Below, piece by piece: positions 37,267-49,570 of a stretch of DNA of 64,000 bases. Origin of the DNA: Ilex aquifolium (lineage: Eukaryota > Streptophyta > Magnoliopsida > Aquifoliales > Aquifoliaceae); NCBI GenBank assembly GCA_951799425.1, contig OX637398.1, positions 2,542,001-2,606,000 of the forward strand, written 5' to 3'. A model generated the notes under the pieces. That model worked only from the letters and a program-made list of their open reading frames with translations, was not told where the DNA came from and made no database searches. Made by a program: the position numbers and the translations under genes. Position 1 is the first letter of the stretch, and each line of letters begins with the position of its first letter.

Positions 37267-37605
37267 CTAGAAGCTAAGCTCAGCAGCTTGTCGTAACTGC
37301 TGGTTTGATGTTCCAGACTGTCTCTCTTCCTGGAGCACAATCCTGCTAACTGTTAGTGGGAGTTCAGTTGGCAGTATGTAACCTTCGCGCCTTGCAGCTA
37401 ATCCCCAATTAGCCAAAGCAAGAGCTGCTTCATTAACTTCCCTGTAGACATGAATCAAGCACCATTCGGGATGCTGCACCAACATATGCCGTATGTTGTT
37501 AACAATTGTCTCTATAAACCAAGGGGTTCTATATGGAGGAAGTGTAGCAGTGATTATCACAGTCTGTGAGTCTCCTTCTAAAGTAACAAAATTTCGCTAG
37601 AACCC
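37267..37605 (-). pseudogene. RNase H domain fragment of a non-LTR retroelement type
   Basis: The minus-strand frame reads LEGDSQTVI, then HPEWCLIHVYREVNEAALALANWG. This is the second half of the plant RVT_3/RNase H-like domain, with the Glu-x-Asp-Ser and Tyr-Arg-Glu-x-Asn...Ala-Leu-Ala-Asn signatures of LINE-derived proteins. The Ala-Asp usually before ALAN is changed (NEAALALAN), so a catalytic acid is probably lost. No reverse transcriptase is found upstream. It is a leftover fragment. Confidence 0.7.
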
Positions 37606-38853
37606 TTTTAAAATTATTAAATTTTTTACAATTTGAACATTTCGGAATAGATGGTTGTGTAAGTGTTTGAACATCTCAAAGTAAACTTGTGTATTGAGGA
37701 TAATACTTATTTTTTTTTTTACAAAATTTATACTTTTTTGTAAAAATAAAACCTTTAATAATTGAGTTATTTAAATTGAACCTGAAATGATTTGATACCA
37801 TTGACGTTTTCTATTCAATCGAAAATACGAACTAGCCTGTTAAAATCTATCTTGGTACGACTTTTTTTGGGTATTGTAATACTTTGCAAGCAAATTCAGA
37901 ATTTCAATCCATCAAATTTGGTTTTGAGGTAACATAGAATCTTTGGGTTGAAGCCAACAAGGAATTTATTAGTTTTGTTGTTGTGCGCGGTGATTTTTGT
38001 ACAATGAAGAAATAGGAATAGATCTCTCTCTTAGTAAGCTCGTGTTCGCCTAGAGAGTCGACGATCTCGTGGCAAAGGGAAGCACAAAATAGCAAAAGGG
38101 GGCTTAAGGAGTGGTGATGAATTGCTTTGGGGGCTGTCCGATTGATTCCGACGGCCAAAGAGATTGCCTGATACACAAAAAACGGGTTAGATGGGTGTCA
38201 GAGTGTTTTTCGGCGTATCCCCTCCGACGATCAAGTCAGTTTTTTGAGAGAAGAGAAGAAGAAAACATTGTTTGTGTTCTTGAGAGGTGAATTTGCGTAT
38301 CTTTGCATTACATTTTTTAGAGCTATTTATACCTCAAAAACTTCATCATTGTTGAGGGTTTAGGCAGTAGGTAGAGTCCAGACATGGGGCAATGCGCCCC
38401 CTATGTTGCATGAGAGAGACCCCGTTATTAATTGCTCGGGCCCCCAAGTAGTTAATGTTCTTTCTTCAATGTTGAAGCATTAAATGCTCGGGTCCTGAAG
38501 CATTTAATGCTCATTTTTCTCGGCTTCCTTAACTATTGTAAGTGTCCCATCAATTGAGGGTTTATTAAATACTTGCCTGAGATTGTCGTATGTCAGTAGG
38601 GGTACTAGTGTCCATTTACCCCTTATCCTGTACTTTGTACCACGTGTCTAACTCCCCTTGGCTGAGTGTCTTATTCTTTCTGCCATTTTGACTTCATTGG
38701 GGAAGGTAAACCAATGATTCACAACATGTCCCTGAGATTGATGTGTTGCACCTGTTAGTGATCCTTCCAGAAAACAGGTGACGTGTCTATAACTTGCCCT
38801 CAGTCTAGTAATGTATGGAATGCGTGGATCCCGTCAGACAGTAAGGGACCCTT
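37606..38853. other. LTR-like relic
   Basis: About 38156-38400 has wording common in plant LTR leaders (CCTCCGACGATCAAGTCAGT, then TTTATACCTC). I could not find matching TG...CA ends or a partner LTR. No gene is recognised. Confidence 0.35.
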
Positions 38854-39055
38854 GGTGCCGATGACACGTGGCTCCACGGGAGAGGAGGATGTGTCCCTCG
38901 GTGCCGAGAACACGTGGCTCCACGGGAGAGGAGGATATGCAACTCGGTGCCGAGGGCACGTAGCTTCATCAGAGAGGAGGATTTGTTGTCGGTGCCGAGG
39001 ACGCGTGACTTCATCACAGAGGGGAAGTGCCTTTGGTGCCAAAGAGACGTGTTGG
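38854..39055. repeat. 46-bp tandem repeat carrying G-box/ABRE cores
   Basis: Units start GGTGCCGA at 38854, 38900, 38946 and 38991, with a partial GGTGCCAA at 39035; spacing is 46, 46, 45 and 44 bp. The first two units contain ACACGTGGCTCCACGGGAGA, with an intact CACGTG and ACGTGGC core; later units have decayed cores (GCACGTAG, GACGCGTG). No gene starts close by. Confidence 0.8.
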
Positions 39056-39397
39056 AATCATATTATTTCTCAGAATTGTCCCATCAATTGTATAAGCTAA
39101 TGAGATAATGAAATCTCAGATGTCATAAGCCATTATTTATTGAGATACTCATTCTCCTTTAGATTAGGAGTACTGAAAAGATTTGCTGTCACCATTCACC
39201 ACCAAAAAGATGACACGAAAGAGACACACCCCCATCAGATACAAGAATGAGGATACATTCATTTAATAGTGCTGAATATGAGCATATTGATAGGCAGAAG
39301 AATAACTGTATGGGTGTTTTTACAATCTACCCAATCAATTTTTTTTCCAAACAAAGAATTTAGGCTAAAATACAATAACAGGTTTCAAAGTAAAGTT
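39056..39397. other. Intergenic, no gene recognised
   Basis: AT-rich sequence without features that I can support. Confidence 0.5.
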
Positions 39398-39510
39398 TGT
39401 TTTTTTCAACGGTTAGAGGTGTTCGGATCAGTTTACGTGTACTTTGACTAATCTCCTCTTCGGTCTGATTAAAGACGTCATCTACGTCGGGACTAAGATA
39501 TTCACAGTTG
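39398..39510 (-). repeat. tRNA-derived SINE, copy 4 (truncated)
   Basis: Only the 3' half of the family is present. The A-tail (AACCGTTGAAAAAAAC on the minus strand) is intact and the tRNA-like head is missing. Confidence 0.6.
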
Positions 39511-41643
39511 TCAAATGATGTCCAAATTTTTGAACCTCGGTAAATTGTAATTTAATCTCATTAGGTAATAATATATTGGGCGAATTTTGCTTTGTATCAT
39601 GAAAGATTTTATGATTCTCACTTTCCACCCTCAACCTTCCCAACTTAAGACAGCTGCAAATGGTCCATTTCTTATAGGCTAACGTGAAAGGTGCTCAGCC
39701 CATCTGGTCATGTGTCCACCCAACCCACCACATGCGGTCATGAGCAGGTCATAGGCCTCTTTGTTTGCCCATGTTAGCCCGACAGGTTTGGTTGTTTAAG
39801 ACCCATTAAGGTGGTCCATAGTGTGTCCCCCCATTGGTCCACCAAATTAAAAAGTTAAAAAAATAAATAAATAAATTTCAGAAATAAATGCCTGGTGGTC
39901 ATCTGACAAACCTTCTAGGCTCGTCTTGATGGGTAGCCCTCAAAGCCCATCAGACCACCTTGGGTTGAACTTTGGGCTAGATCAATGTATTATTAGACTG
40001 GCCCATTAACCAATCAAAATGACCTAACATGGCCCACAGGCTTGGATTGATGGGTTTATTTGACCCGAAATGCCACAGAGCCCTCCCTGGCTCAATTTTC
40101 CTAAAATGTATCGATATATATATTGATGATGCATAAATTAATTTTGCACACCACCTGTTAAGTGACTGATAATTAATACAGTAATTAAGTAGAGATATAG
40201 TAACTCAAGTGAGACAAAAATTTAGAGTGGTTTGGTCAATGTGACTTACGTCCACTATGAAAGCCTAGGGTCACCTGTGTATTTTATTACTTCGATGAGT
40301 GTAGGGAGAGCAGAGAGATACAAGTTATGAGAGAGAGTGGAGAGTGATAGCAGATATGCTCGATTGTGTGTGATGTCTCCCAAGTGTTGGCGGGGCTTAC
40401 AATTTATAGTCGCCTCCTAACAGATTGAGACGGCTTATCAATAACTAAAAAACTAATTTGGTGGAGTTGACACCATTTTCTCAACGGATGAGGCAGTTAC
40501 TGCGCTCCCCATAAGATCCGGTCAAAGGATGGCATGGTGGTTGATTCTTTTCAAGTGTGTGGATGATGCTCTTGAGATGACCCTACCTTCCTTTATGATG
40601 TAGCTCCTTGAACCCCGATGAATTTGACTAGGTGTAGACCTTTTTTGTGTTGGACCCACTAGATCTCTTCAAGTTGAGTTCTTTATTCAAACTGGACTTA
40701 TAACATAAGTTGGACCCTTAGGCCTGACTCAATCATATACTAGTAATAATTAAATGATCTATCATTAATAAAGTGAGATGAGGGTTTAGTGTTCTCTTGA
40801 CATAAAATCTCCATAATATCATTGTTTTTTTTTATTTTTTTCCACCTATTAACTCTTTCTTTAACTGCACTCAATCACTCCTATAAATGTTATGTCACTC
40901 CTTTACAATTCATGGGCCGTGTTCAGAATTCTCTATATGGCCCATGAATCATGATTTTGACACGCTCTCTCAGTCCAAGCATGGGGTGAGGATTCCCTAT
41001 TTTTAAAAGATTAACCGTAGAGATGTTGTTAATTAAAATAGTATCGTTTTAATACAAAATGATATCATTTTGTTAAATAGAATGATGTCGTTTTAGCTCA
41101 GGTCATTTTGCCGGACCCTTCAAGCATGAGTGAGGAGGAGTTCCAGGTGGCTCAGGTCAGGTCCATCAAATGACATTAAAAGAATTTTTTTTATTTTTTA
41201 ATTGGGCATTAAAATTTTCAAATCGCAAGCCTAATAGAAGTTGGTAAGGGCATTTATTAGCTCCACATGGGCCCATATATCTACTTTCATTGTATTTGTA
41301 TTGACCACCATATCTTTTATTTTGGGTCCAGCACGGACATCTTTTGGGCATGCCGCATGTGGGTAGGGGTCCATGCGTTTGGTGGGCTGTCACATGCTGG
41401 AGATCTAAACACATTGTATCCACAAGTACACAAAAGATGTGTGGAAAGTGTGTACGTGGAGTGGGCAATTATATAATTTTTACGTGTGTTTTTCGCTTGA
41501 AGAAAAAACAAAAATGGGTTGGTTTGGTATTTTGAGTGGAATTTCATGTTTATGACACTGTCCCATGGAGGGTTGTCGACTACCAGATTCAATGGGGGAA
41601 TCCAAATCGAATGGAAATTACAGAAATCCAAATTGAATCCAAG
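39511..41643. other. Intergenic with possible LTR-like relic
   Basis: About 40160-40740 begins like an LTR leader (TAGAGTGGTTTGGTCAATGT...CGTCCACT) and resembles 11250-11620 in style, but no ends are defined. Overlapping frames at 41166-41716 on both strands are not recognised. Confidence 0.4.
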
Positions 41644-41656
41644 TTTAAGGAGAACT

Positions 41657-41918
41657 GCTCCTCTCAGCTATGCTCCTAGCTCAGATCAGCTGCTGCTATT
41701 ATTATTTTATTTTTAAGGCAACATGCTTAGTTTTCTTTTATTTTACATTCTTTGTACGACACAATGCATCTTGCTTTTTTGGTTGTTATTTTATTTTAAA
41801 ATTCATGTAATTAGGTTGTATCGAGAGATAAGGTACGTACGTCTCCCCTAGCTAGGTATATTCCCATTTTTCATCAATAAAATTCTCGCATCGTCGAGGT
41901 TCCCAAAAAAAAAAAAAA
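41657..41918 (+). mobile_element. Poly(A)-tailed retroposon (truncated LINE or processed transcript)
   Basis: Ends in CATCAATAAAATTC (poly(A) signal), then 14 A (41905-41918). Near-identical 13-mers flank it: TTTAAGGAGAACT (41644-41656) and TTTTAGGAGAACT (41921-41933). These are the marks of target-primed reverse transcription. The 260-bp body has no recognisable coding sequence, so the parent could be a LINE 3' end or an mRNA 3' UTR. Confidence 0.7.
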
Positions 41919-41933
41919 TGTTTTAGGAGAACT

Positions 41934-42924
41934 AAAAGAGTAGGTTTTTAAAAATACATCTTTTACTATTTATCAATGGAAAAGAAAGAGTTTGATGTCC
42001 ATGTATAAAAGATCAATGATACTCTTATTTTTTTCCCAATTTCAACCAATCTTAACCCCACAGCTACCCAATACACCATGTTAATTTACACTCAACCACC
42101 TATTAATTGTCTTTGCCTGAATAATTTATTTCTCTTGATCTCTTCTCACTTCCATCTCCTACACCCCCCCCCCCCCCCCCAACACCCAATTTCACTTTTA
42201 TTCACTCACGAATGGTCATGTGCAAATGTTGTAAATATTAAAGATAATGTTATAGGGATCTAATTCAATATAGTAATTGGATTAATTGTATGTTCCAATA
42301 TTAGATGAATCCTACTTTTAATCCAATAAATGAATTAAATTAGATCGACCCTTTTGAGATTCATTCTTGTATTCCGGTTTAAGTCTCATTTCTATCTGTC
42401 ACTGGATCTCCATTACTTGGCTTGCGACTTGAGTTAGTAGACTGAGCTTTAGCTTGAGAGAGAACAAAAGTAGAATATAAATCTCTTTTTTGGATTGAAT
42501 TGCTTGAGAGGATTCAAAGAAAGAAGAGAAAGGCATGTGCACAAGCTTGATGTTCAAAAGCCTAGGATCAGAGTTTTTCGTCCTAAAAATTGTCACTCTA
42601 TTGTCATTGATTACTTATTGATTAGAGCGTTAAAATTCGATTCAAATTTGACAACAAATTAAGTAGGAGCTACCCTAGCTCAAGAGACAATAAGCAACCA
42701 ACAAAAAATCTGCTAAGCCGATTTGAAATAGCTAAAATAATGTCCACAATCCTGTATTACAAATTTGACAATAAAACGAAAAGGGAAAATAATCTCTTCC
42801 AAAGGGTTTTCATTTTTCAGGAGTTGAAACGCTGGTTAATATGCATTAGATGTGGTGGTCCCCAGCTCCCAATTTCTAATATCTATATGGCCCACATGCA
42901 TGATACATTAAATGAAACTCTGTG
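41934..42924. other. Intergenic; poly(C) run and short MITE
   Basis: A run of about 17 C lies at 42164-42180. A second copy of the TCTAATTTAAT MITE is at about 42252-42352 (left GGGATCTAATTCAAT, right on the other strand GGTCGATCTAATTTAAT). No gene is recognised. Confidence 0.5.
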
Positions 42925-43253
42925 TAGGGCTGTTAGTCGAACGAGTTCGAGCCGAGTTTAAAAAGCTTGTTTTTTAATCGAGTTTAAAAAATTGTTCAAG
43001 TTCGGCTCGTTTAGGAAACGAGCCGAGCTTGAACGAGCTAAAAACAAGTCGAGCCCGAGCCGAGCCCGAGTATTTGCACGTAAACGAGCCGAGCCTGTCG
43101 AGTTTGAGCCGAGCTTGTAGGGCTTGTTTTGTAAACGAGCTTAAAAACTTGTTTAAGTTTGAGCTTGTTTAGAAAACGAACCGAGCCTGAACGAGCCGAA
43201 CCCGAGCCGAGCTCAAGCCAAGTTCGAGTAACTCAGTTTGATTAACAGCCCTA
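42925..43253. repeat. hAT-like MITE, copy 2
   Basis: The left end is TAGGGCTGTTAGTCGAACGA and the right end on the other strand is TAGGGCTGTTAATCAAACTG. The interior is rich in GAGCCGAG and AACGAGC words. The flanking 8-mers (ACTCTGTG and AACGTGTG) agree at only 5 of 8 bases, so this is an older insertion than copies 1 and 3. Confidence 0.75.
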
Positions 43254-44809
43254 AACGTGTGTTCAACCATTTGACTGGCCACGCATCTAATGAGACCAAA
43301 CAAACACCTGACTCGAGCATGGGAACCTCTGATCATCCTCTAGTCAAATACAGGGCTTCTTTGAATGGATTTTCGAGGAGAATTTGAATTCACCTTCTCA
43401 ATTTTTTATAAATTCAATTTTTTTTTATAAAGATGAGATTTAATATTAAATTTAGTTTATACTCATGTTTGATGTGTAACACATACACATATAAAATTCA
43501 TATATATATCATAATTATTAACAACTATTTGTCCTGTAAATAATTATTTTATCCTTGATTAATTCAATTCATACTCATATTAAGAGGTACAATTATTTTT
43601 TGTATCCTTAACTCTTTAACCCATCTTCCCAAACTCACATCTTTTAGGTTTGACGAAACTCATGATCATGAGTTTAATATTCGAACTAGCTACAGACCGG
43701 GTTTGAATTTTCAATCAAAACATGAAATTTGGAGATCTTTTTGACTATTTTCTCCAAATCCATCTTGCCAAGTCCCGTACTCTCTTATCAAATAGCTTCT
43801 GGTTGTACACGTCTATGCTAAATGGATAACACTTACCGATAGGTTACCCAAAAAAAAAAAAATTCTCCACCTTAGATCTTGATTAAATTTTTTTTTTATT
43901 GTTTTTGATCGGTTAAATAGTAAAATAAAATAATACAGTAACACAACTTTCCAAGTGTGAACTTGTGATTTACACTTCTACAAGGGTGCAACTTAAGTGG
44001 TTTGGATGGGTAAAGTGGTCAACCTTAACTTAATCCTAAATATATAATCTTTAATTTTAATCTTAATTTTAACCCGACCTTAACTCAAAATATTCAACCC
44101 AAGTATTGCTCAAGTTTAATTTAGCCGGGTTCGGGTTAAATTTGGGCTACGTAATTCGGGCAAATTTTCGGTTAGAATTCGAGTTGGGTTCGGTTACGTA
44201 ATTCGGGCTGATTTCGAGTTAGAATTCGAGTTGGGTTTATTTAAGCCCGAAATTAGTCTGTTGTTCTAAACATGGTACATAATACATAGTATTCATCTAA
44301 AATAACAACCAACAATTTCAATAAAATGTTTAGCATAAAGACTAGAGTATTTAAAGTATAAAAATTAAAGTTTAATATAAAGACATAATAGTCAAATTTT
44401 TAACATAAGACAGAAATAGAAGACTAATTCCTAGTGTTTTAACTTGTAAGTTATATTGCTATATTGATTTATATATTTATTTTTAAATATGTTCGAATTG
44501 AGCCCAATTTAGAATTTGGGTTGAGTCCGATTTATATATTCGGGTTGAAGCCGATTTCGAATTCGGGTTGAGTCCGATTTATATATTCTTGTTGAACATG
44601 GTAACCCGAGGTCTCAACCTCGGTATTGCCCGAATTCAATTCGGGTTGATGTTTTTCTGTCCAGACCCAACCCAAGTATTAAAAACCTCAACTCAAGCCT
44701 TATTTTTCCTGAGTTAAATTCGGGTTGAATTCGAGTTAGCCTGCGCCAAGTAACACTCTTAGTGATTTATAAGAAAAGGAAGTACGAAAATTAATTTTAG
44801 TACTAAACG
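43254..44809. other. Intergenic; GGGTTCGGGTT-type repeat
   Basis: About 43985-44755 is filled with CGGGTT, AATTCGAG and AACCCGA words and has weakly inverted ends (AGGGTGCAACTT and AGAGTGTTACTT). It is probably another decayed non-autonomous hAT-type element. No gene. Confidence 0.4.
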
Positions 44810-44818
44810 TTTTAAATA

Positions 44819-46256
44819 GGAAAATTTGGAGGCCGGTTCCCCTATATGAACTTATTTGGAGATAAGTCCGTTAAGGAAACTTATTTGGTTTTAAGTCCAT
44901 TTTTTATCAATTTTACTATTGTAACCCTTCCCTTATAGGAATGCTATAAACGACATTTATGGACATAATAACCAGTCATATACATCTCCTTTATAATCGT
45001 CTTCAAATCCGGCTATAATTTTTCAAGCCACAATGTTTTGTTATCCGAAAAATAAGAAACCAACATTTACTTAAAACCGTTCATATTCAAATTTTAAACC
45101 CATTACATTCCATAAAATACAATTTCAATTTACTATTCCAGTTTACTTTAGACTCCATCGACAAAATATTAATATTTAAAAAATAACAATAGTAACATAC
45201 TCAACAAAGACGGTAACATAGTTACTAAAAAAATAGTAACATGCTCATAAAAAAATAGTAACATGGTAAAAAAATAATAACAATTAAGGATTTAATTCTG
45301 TCAAAGTGGGCATTAACCTTGTAACCAAGATTTAAGAGAACTCATACATTAGTACTAAATTAAAGTGTTATAGATTTCGATTTTGTTGATTTTTTTGTTG
45401 CGCAAGACAATCGAGTATTCCTTAGTTGTGTTGTTGTAGAAAAAGTTCATGTTATTGTACGTGAATCGAAAAATGGAGTTCATAATTTCGATGTCTTGAT
45501 ATTCATAATTGGTTTTGAGTGTCATAATTCAACTGTCGATTGTGTGTTACTACTTGTCATTTTGTAGATCATATTTTCACTAAAATCATTCGGAAGTTGA
45601 TGTTACTATAAAAAAATTATTGTCTTTATATTTTGTAAAATTAAATGTGTTACTGAGCACAAAGTTTTGATGTTACTGTGAATATTAAAGTGTATGTTAC
45701 ATAATATGCGTCTCAAAGTTTGCAATTGTATGTTAAAATTCACTATAGTAACATTAGTGTCAGTATAGTAACACGACCATAATTGTAACTTCAATCATAT
45801 AGTAACATGAATGTTACTACTATATATTAACATTTGTGTTACTGAACTCTGTTGGCATTGTTCAACCTCCCTATATTATGCATTACTGTTGTTAAGGAAA
45901 TTTTGTGATCTGATTTTGACTTAATAGACCAACAATTTATTCATACATTAAGCTTCTCATATATAACTATCAGAATATATAACTTCCATATAAATCTTCC
46001 GTTAATTATTATTATATTTAATAAACGGTTCTCATATATAACTCAATCAAGGGTTTCCATATATACCTTTGATCTAACCTATGTGACTTTCCATAACTGG
46101 ACAAAACTAACACCGTTAGGGGTAATTTTGAGATTTAAAAAATAAGTGGACTTAATACCTACATATAAGTTTAAATATCGACTTACCCCCAAACAAGTTT
46201 CTTTCCAAGACTCAAGTCATTATAAGTCTATCTTGGGACTCACCCTCAATTTTCCC
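44819..46256. mobile_element. 1.4-kb MULE-like element upstream of MYB60
   Basis: Flanked by a perfect 9-bp duplication TTTTAAATA (44810-44818 and 46257-46265). The left end is GGAAAATTTGGAGG and the right end on the other strand is GGGAAAATTGAGGG. Further in, both sides share AACTT(A/G)TTTGG(A/G)G-TAAGTC in inverted orientation. The 9-bp duplication fits Mutator-like elements. There is no transposase. The interior repeats (A)TAGTAACAT many times on the left (45180-45290) and right (45740-45845). Confidence 0.75.
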
Positions 46257-46914
46257 TTTTAAATAGCTGAACTTAAGTATTAATGTAACTCTAACATATG
46301 GTGATCATTTTTATCCTCTATCATCAGACACAAATCAAAGGCATCTGGTTGAAAGAATCGATGGAGTCGTATCAAACTTACATAGTTTATGTTCTAATAA
46401 TGTGCCACTTTCTGTGTAGATTACGAGTTTAACTCGATTCATAAGTAAATTGGAGATGTTTCTATCAATTTGGTTGCTTCATCCGAGACTGGCACTTAAT
46501 GTCAACTTGCAGCATATCACCAGAGACCATTTCATGACCTAATTCTTTTAGGGATACAAAGCCATATAGGGTGTTTTTTTTTTCTTCCTGCAGTGCAACC
46601 ACATTGAATGCCACGCGGTTTTGGTGAGGGAGAAGAGGCACAGACACAGCTGACTTTAGCTAGCCATGGAGTAAATGCTCTTGCGGTGACCTTTTGACTC
46701 TTCGGGTGGGTACCCTTTTGCTTCTTTTAGGTCAGCGTACCTCTCACACATCTTAGATTTCTTATTTCCATTCTATAAAAGAAAACCTTTTCCTTTGACC
46801 CTTGTCTTCTCAGGCTTTTCTAAGAAGAAACAAAGAGGCGAAGAAAAATAAATAAAGCTATAGAGAAGAATAGGAACATACAATTGGGTACAGAGGAGCT
46901 ACGGAGAACGGCAT
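46257..46914 (+). promoter_or_regulatory. MYB60 proximal promoter and 5' UTR
   Basis: A TATA box (TATAAAAG at 46774) lies 141 bp before the ATG. Nearby are AAAG words (Dof-type) and TTGAC W-box cores (about 46695 and 46796). The native promoter reaches only to 46265, where the MULE-like element begins. Confidence 0.5.
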
Positions 46915-48150
46915 ATGGGTCGACCGCCATGCTGTGATAAAGTGGGAGTGAAGAAAGGTCCATGGACTCCTGAGGAAGACATAATGTTAGTCACATACAT
47001 TCAAGAACATGGTCCTGGGAATTGGAGGGCTGTTCCTACTACTACAGGTCACAAATCTCTCTTCTGAATTGTTTCGCAATTTAATTTTTGTTTGTATTGT
47101 TTTTGATTTGATGATTTTATGCAAAAATGGCCTATTGCATCAATTGCACTGTGTTGGGTTAGATTTAATGTGCAAAAGATCACTCAAGTTGTCTTTTTCT
47201 ATGTGGTTCTTTCAGGGTTGAGTAGATGCAGTAAGAGCTGTAGGCTTAGGTGGGCTAATTACCTTAGGCCCGGGATTAAAAGGGGTAACTTCACAGATGA
47301 TGAGGAGAAAATGATAATCGAGCTTCAAGCCCTTTTGGGCAACAAGTAATCTCTCTCTCTCTCTCTTTCTCTCTGTGATGTGATTCCTGCAAGTATTCAT
47401 GTATTGTAAGATAGGGCAATGGAAAATTCGTAAACGTTATTGTCCCACATCCCTAAATGATGTCATATATATCTTTGCTTCAGATGGGCTGCAATAGCTT
47501 CTTATCTACCAGAGAGAACAGATAATGACATTAAAAACTATTGGAATACCCATATGAAGAAGAAGCTCAGAAAGCTTCAAACTGGCTCCAATGATCACTC
47601 TGAATATGGATTATCAAGTACTTCTCACTCAATTTCCAGAGGTCAGTGGGAGAGGAGGCTCCAAACTGATGTCCACACTGCCAAACGAGCCCTAAATGAT
47701 GCCTTGTCACTAGACAAACCGAGCCTTGTACCTGAATTGAAGCCCTCTAATGAGTATTACAGTTATAATAAACCAAGCCAAGCATGTGCCTATGCATCAA
47801 ACACTGAGAACATTGCTAGATTGCTCCAAGGATGGATGAAACCAAAGGCTGAGAAAATTATATCTTCAAGTACTCGGGTTTCGATCGATAATGCTGTGAC
47901 TGATTCCATGTCCAGTGAGGCATTTGAATCGCTGTTTGGTTTTGAGTCTTTTGACTCCTCAAATTCTGATTTTTCTCAATCTTTGTCTCCTGAGGCTAGT
48001 CTCTTCCAAGGTGAAAGCAAACCAGATCCCACTGCCATTGGATTTGGACCATTGTCCATGCTAGAGAATTGGTTGCTTGATGAAGGTGTTGTTCAAGGGA
48101 AGGAAGATTTGACTGACTTCTCATTTGATGAAACTACAAATTTGTTTTAG
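46915..48150 (+). CDS. MYB60: R2R3-MYB transcription factor, MYB60-like (subgroup 1)
   Basis: Coding exons are 46915-47047, 47216-47345 and 47484-48150, giving 309 residues. The introns are at the two positions usual for R2R3-MYBs. The protein starts [21 protein letters not shown]2 has Trp 17, 37 and 57; R3 has Phe 70 and Trp 89 and 108. Subgroup-1 marks follow: [27 protein letters not shown] (197-206) and [10 protein letters not shown] (279-288) near the acidic C-terminus. In Arabidopsis MYB60 acts in guard cells, promoting stomatal opening, and relatives MYB30/94/96 govern wax and defence; the [10 protein letters not shown] end favours MYB60. Small oddity: LRWANYL where relatives mostly have LRWTNYL, and no R3 bHLH-interaction motif, as expected. 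Confidence 0.93.
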
Positions 48151-48419
48151 ATAAATACGATTATTATTACCGAGATTTTGTGACCGATTGTATCTTTTCT
48201 TTCTTTTTAATTCCAGGCCTTAACAATTCAATTACATGAATGTTTTATACTCCATGGCCTGATAGGAATTACTTTGTCTCTTTAATTAGTGTTAAACAGA
48301 TAGTAAATGGCACATTGTTAGGCTAATTCATCATGGCCATTATTTCTCTCTTCAGTCTACAGCAATCTGAAATTCCAAGTTGAAACTTGAGACCAAGGCT
48401 TATCCATGTATATAATTAC
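48151..48419. other. MYB60 3' flank
   Basis: Probable 3' UTR and downstream region. No separate feature seen. Confidence 0.5.
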
Positions 48420-48618
48420 TGGCGTCCAACAAGTGGTAGCAGGAACGAACCGTAAACTCAGACGTCATGAGTTCAGTTTTTGCAATTTTTTGGGGTCAGT
48501 TCATGAGGGATTTAACCCTCATAAATACCCTAATTCCGACGTGGATGACCTATTTTTTACCAGACCGAAGAGGAGATTAATCAAGGTACGCGTAAACTGG
48601 CTCGAACACCCTTAACCG
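48420..48618 (+). repeat. tRNA-derived SINE, copy 5
   Basis: This is the only copy on the + strand. The head CCAACAAGTGGTAGCAGG is tRNA-like, a GAGTTCAG word stands at the B-box position, and the body words (TAATTCCGACGTGGATGACC, ACCAGACCGAAGAGGAG) match the family. The 69-residue frame over it is a by-product. Confidence 0.65.
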
Positions 48619-49488
48619 GAGACTCATGCATGACAAGAAGAGAAAGTGCCAGTCTTAGTAATTCTTATAATGTTCCAAACATGTAAATTGAAATGAAAAT
48701 AAGGACTAGAAGCCCAACCATGACGGTTTAACATCGAGAGAAATGCTATTGAGATATAAAAATTTGATTTAGTTTGTTGATTTAATACTATGTTAGTGGA
48801 CATTGTCCAACAGTATTATTATAATTGTAAATGTAAAACTTTTTCATTGAAATCATATCAATTAACATATTATTAGATCACCAAAGTAAATACGTTTTTT
48901 AGGTCAAAAAAAGATTACTCGAACATCAAATAGGCCAGAGATGGAACGTATCCCATGCGTTAGGGAATGGGGCGGATGTGCACGATCCTTCCATCATATT
49001 GGAGGATTTAGAAAAGATCAAATATACACAATCTTGTCTTGCATATAAAAAATTGATGATATAACTATATCACATGATATGCTTGGTTTTCTCAAGAGGA
49101 ACTTGCTCTCTCACTTTCTCCCTGGTGACCCCTTTTTATTTATTTATTAAAATTGTGGAAAATATGTGGGCAGGAATTGCCTTGAAATCGACAGGTTAGT
49201 CTTTAAGGCGTACATGTGAAGTGTTTTGATTCTTCTACAACTAGCACTAGTTCGATGCTGAACATGCAGCTAATCCGTACCGTAAAGGCGTCGGAAGAAC
49301 ATAAGCATTTCATGAAATACCATATCAAAAGACAGTCCCTTTGGCCAGATAACTTAAATGATTTTTCAATATTCTTTTATTATTATTAGGTAAGAGTTAC
49401 TTGGAAGAAATCAACAACTCGAACGGGGCATTGAGTGTGCAAACAAGGGTCGAGGAATTGGTCCTATTATTTTTCAATATGTATATAT
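48619..49488. other. Intergenic, no gene recognised
   Basis: AT-rich, with no supported feature. Confidence 0.5.
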
Positions 49489-49570
49489 TTTCAATGATCA
49501 AGAATATTCAGATCAGTTTATACGTATTTCGAGTAATCATTTATTCGATCAATACAAAGTGGCCTAATAT
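49489..49570 (-). repeat. tRNA-derived SINE, copy 6 (fragment)
   Basis: Only the 3' part (TCAATGATCAAGAATATTCA...CATTTATTCGATCAA) is recognisable. Confidence 0.4.

Noticed and set aside
48406-48615. 69-residue frame
   Set aside because: It lies on a SINE copy.
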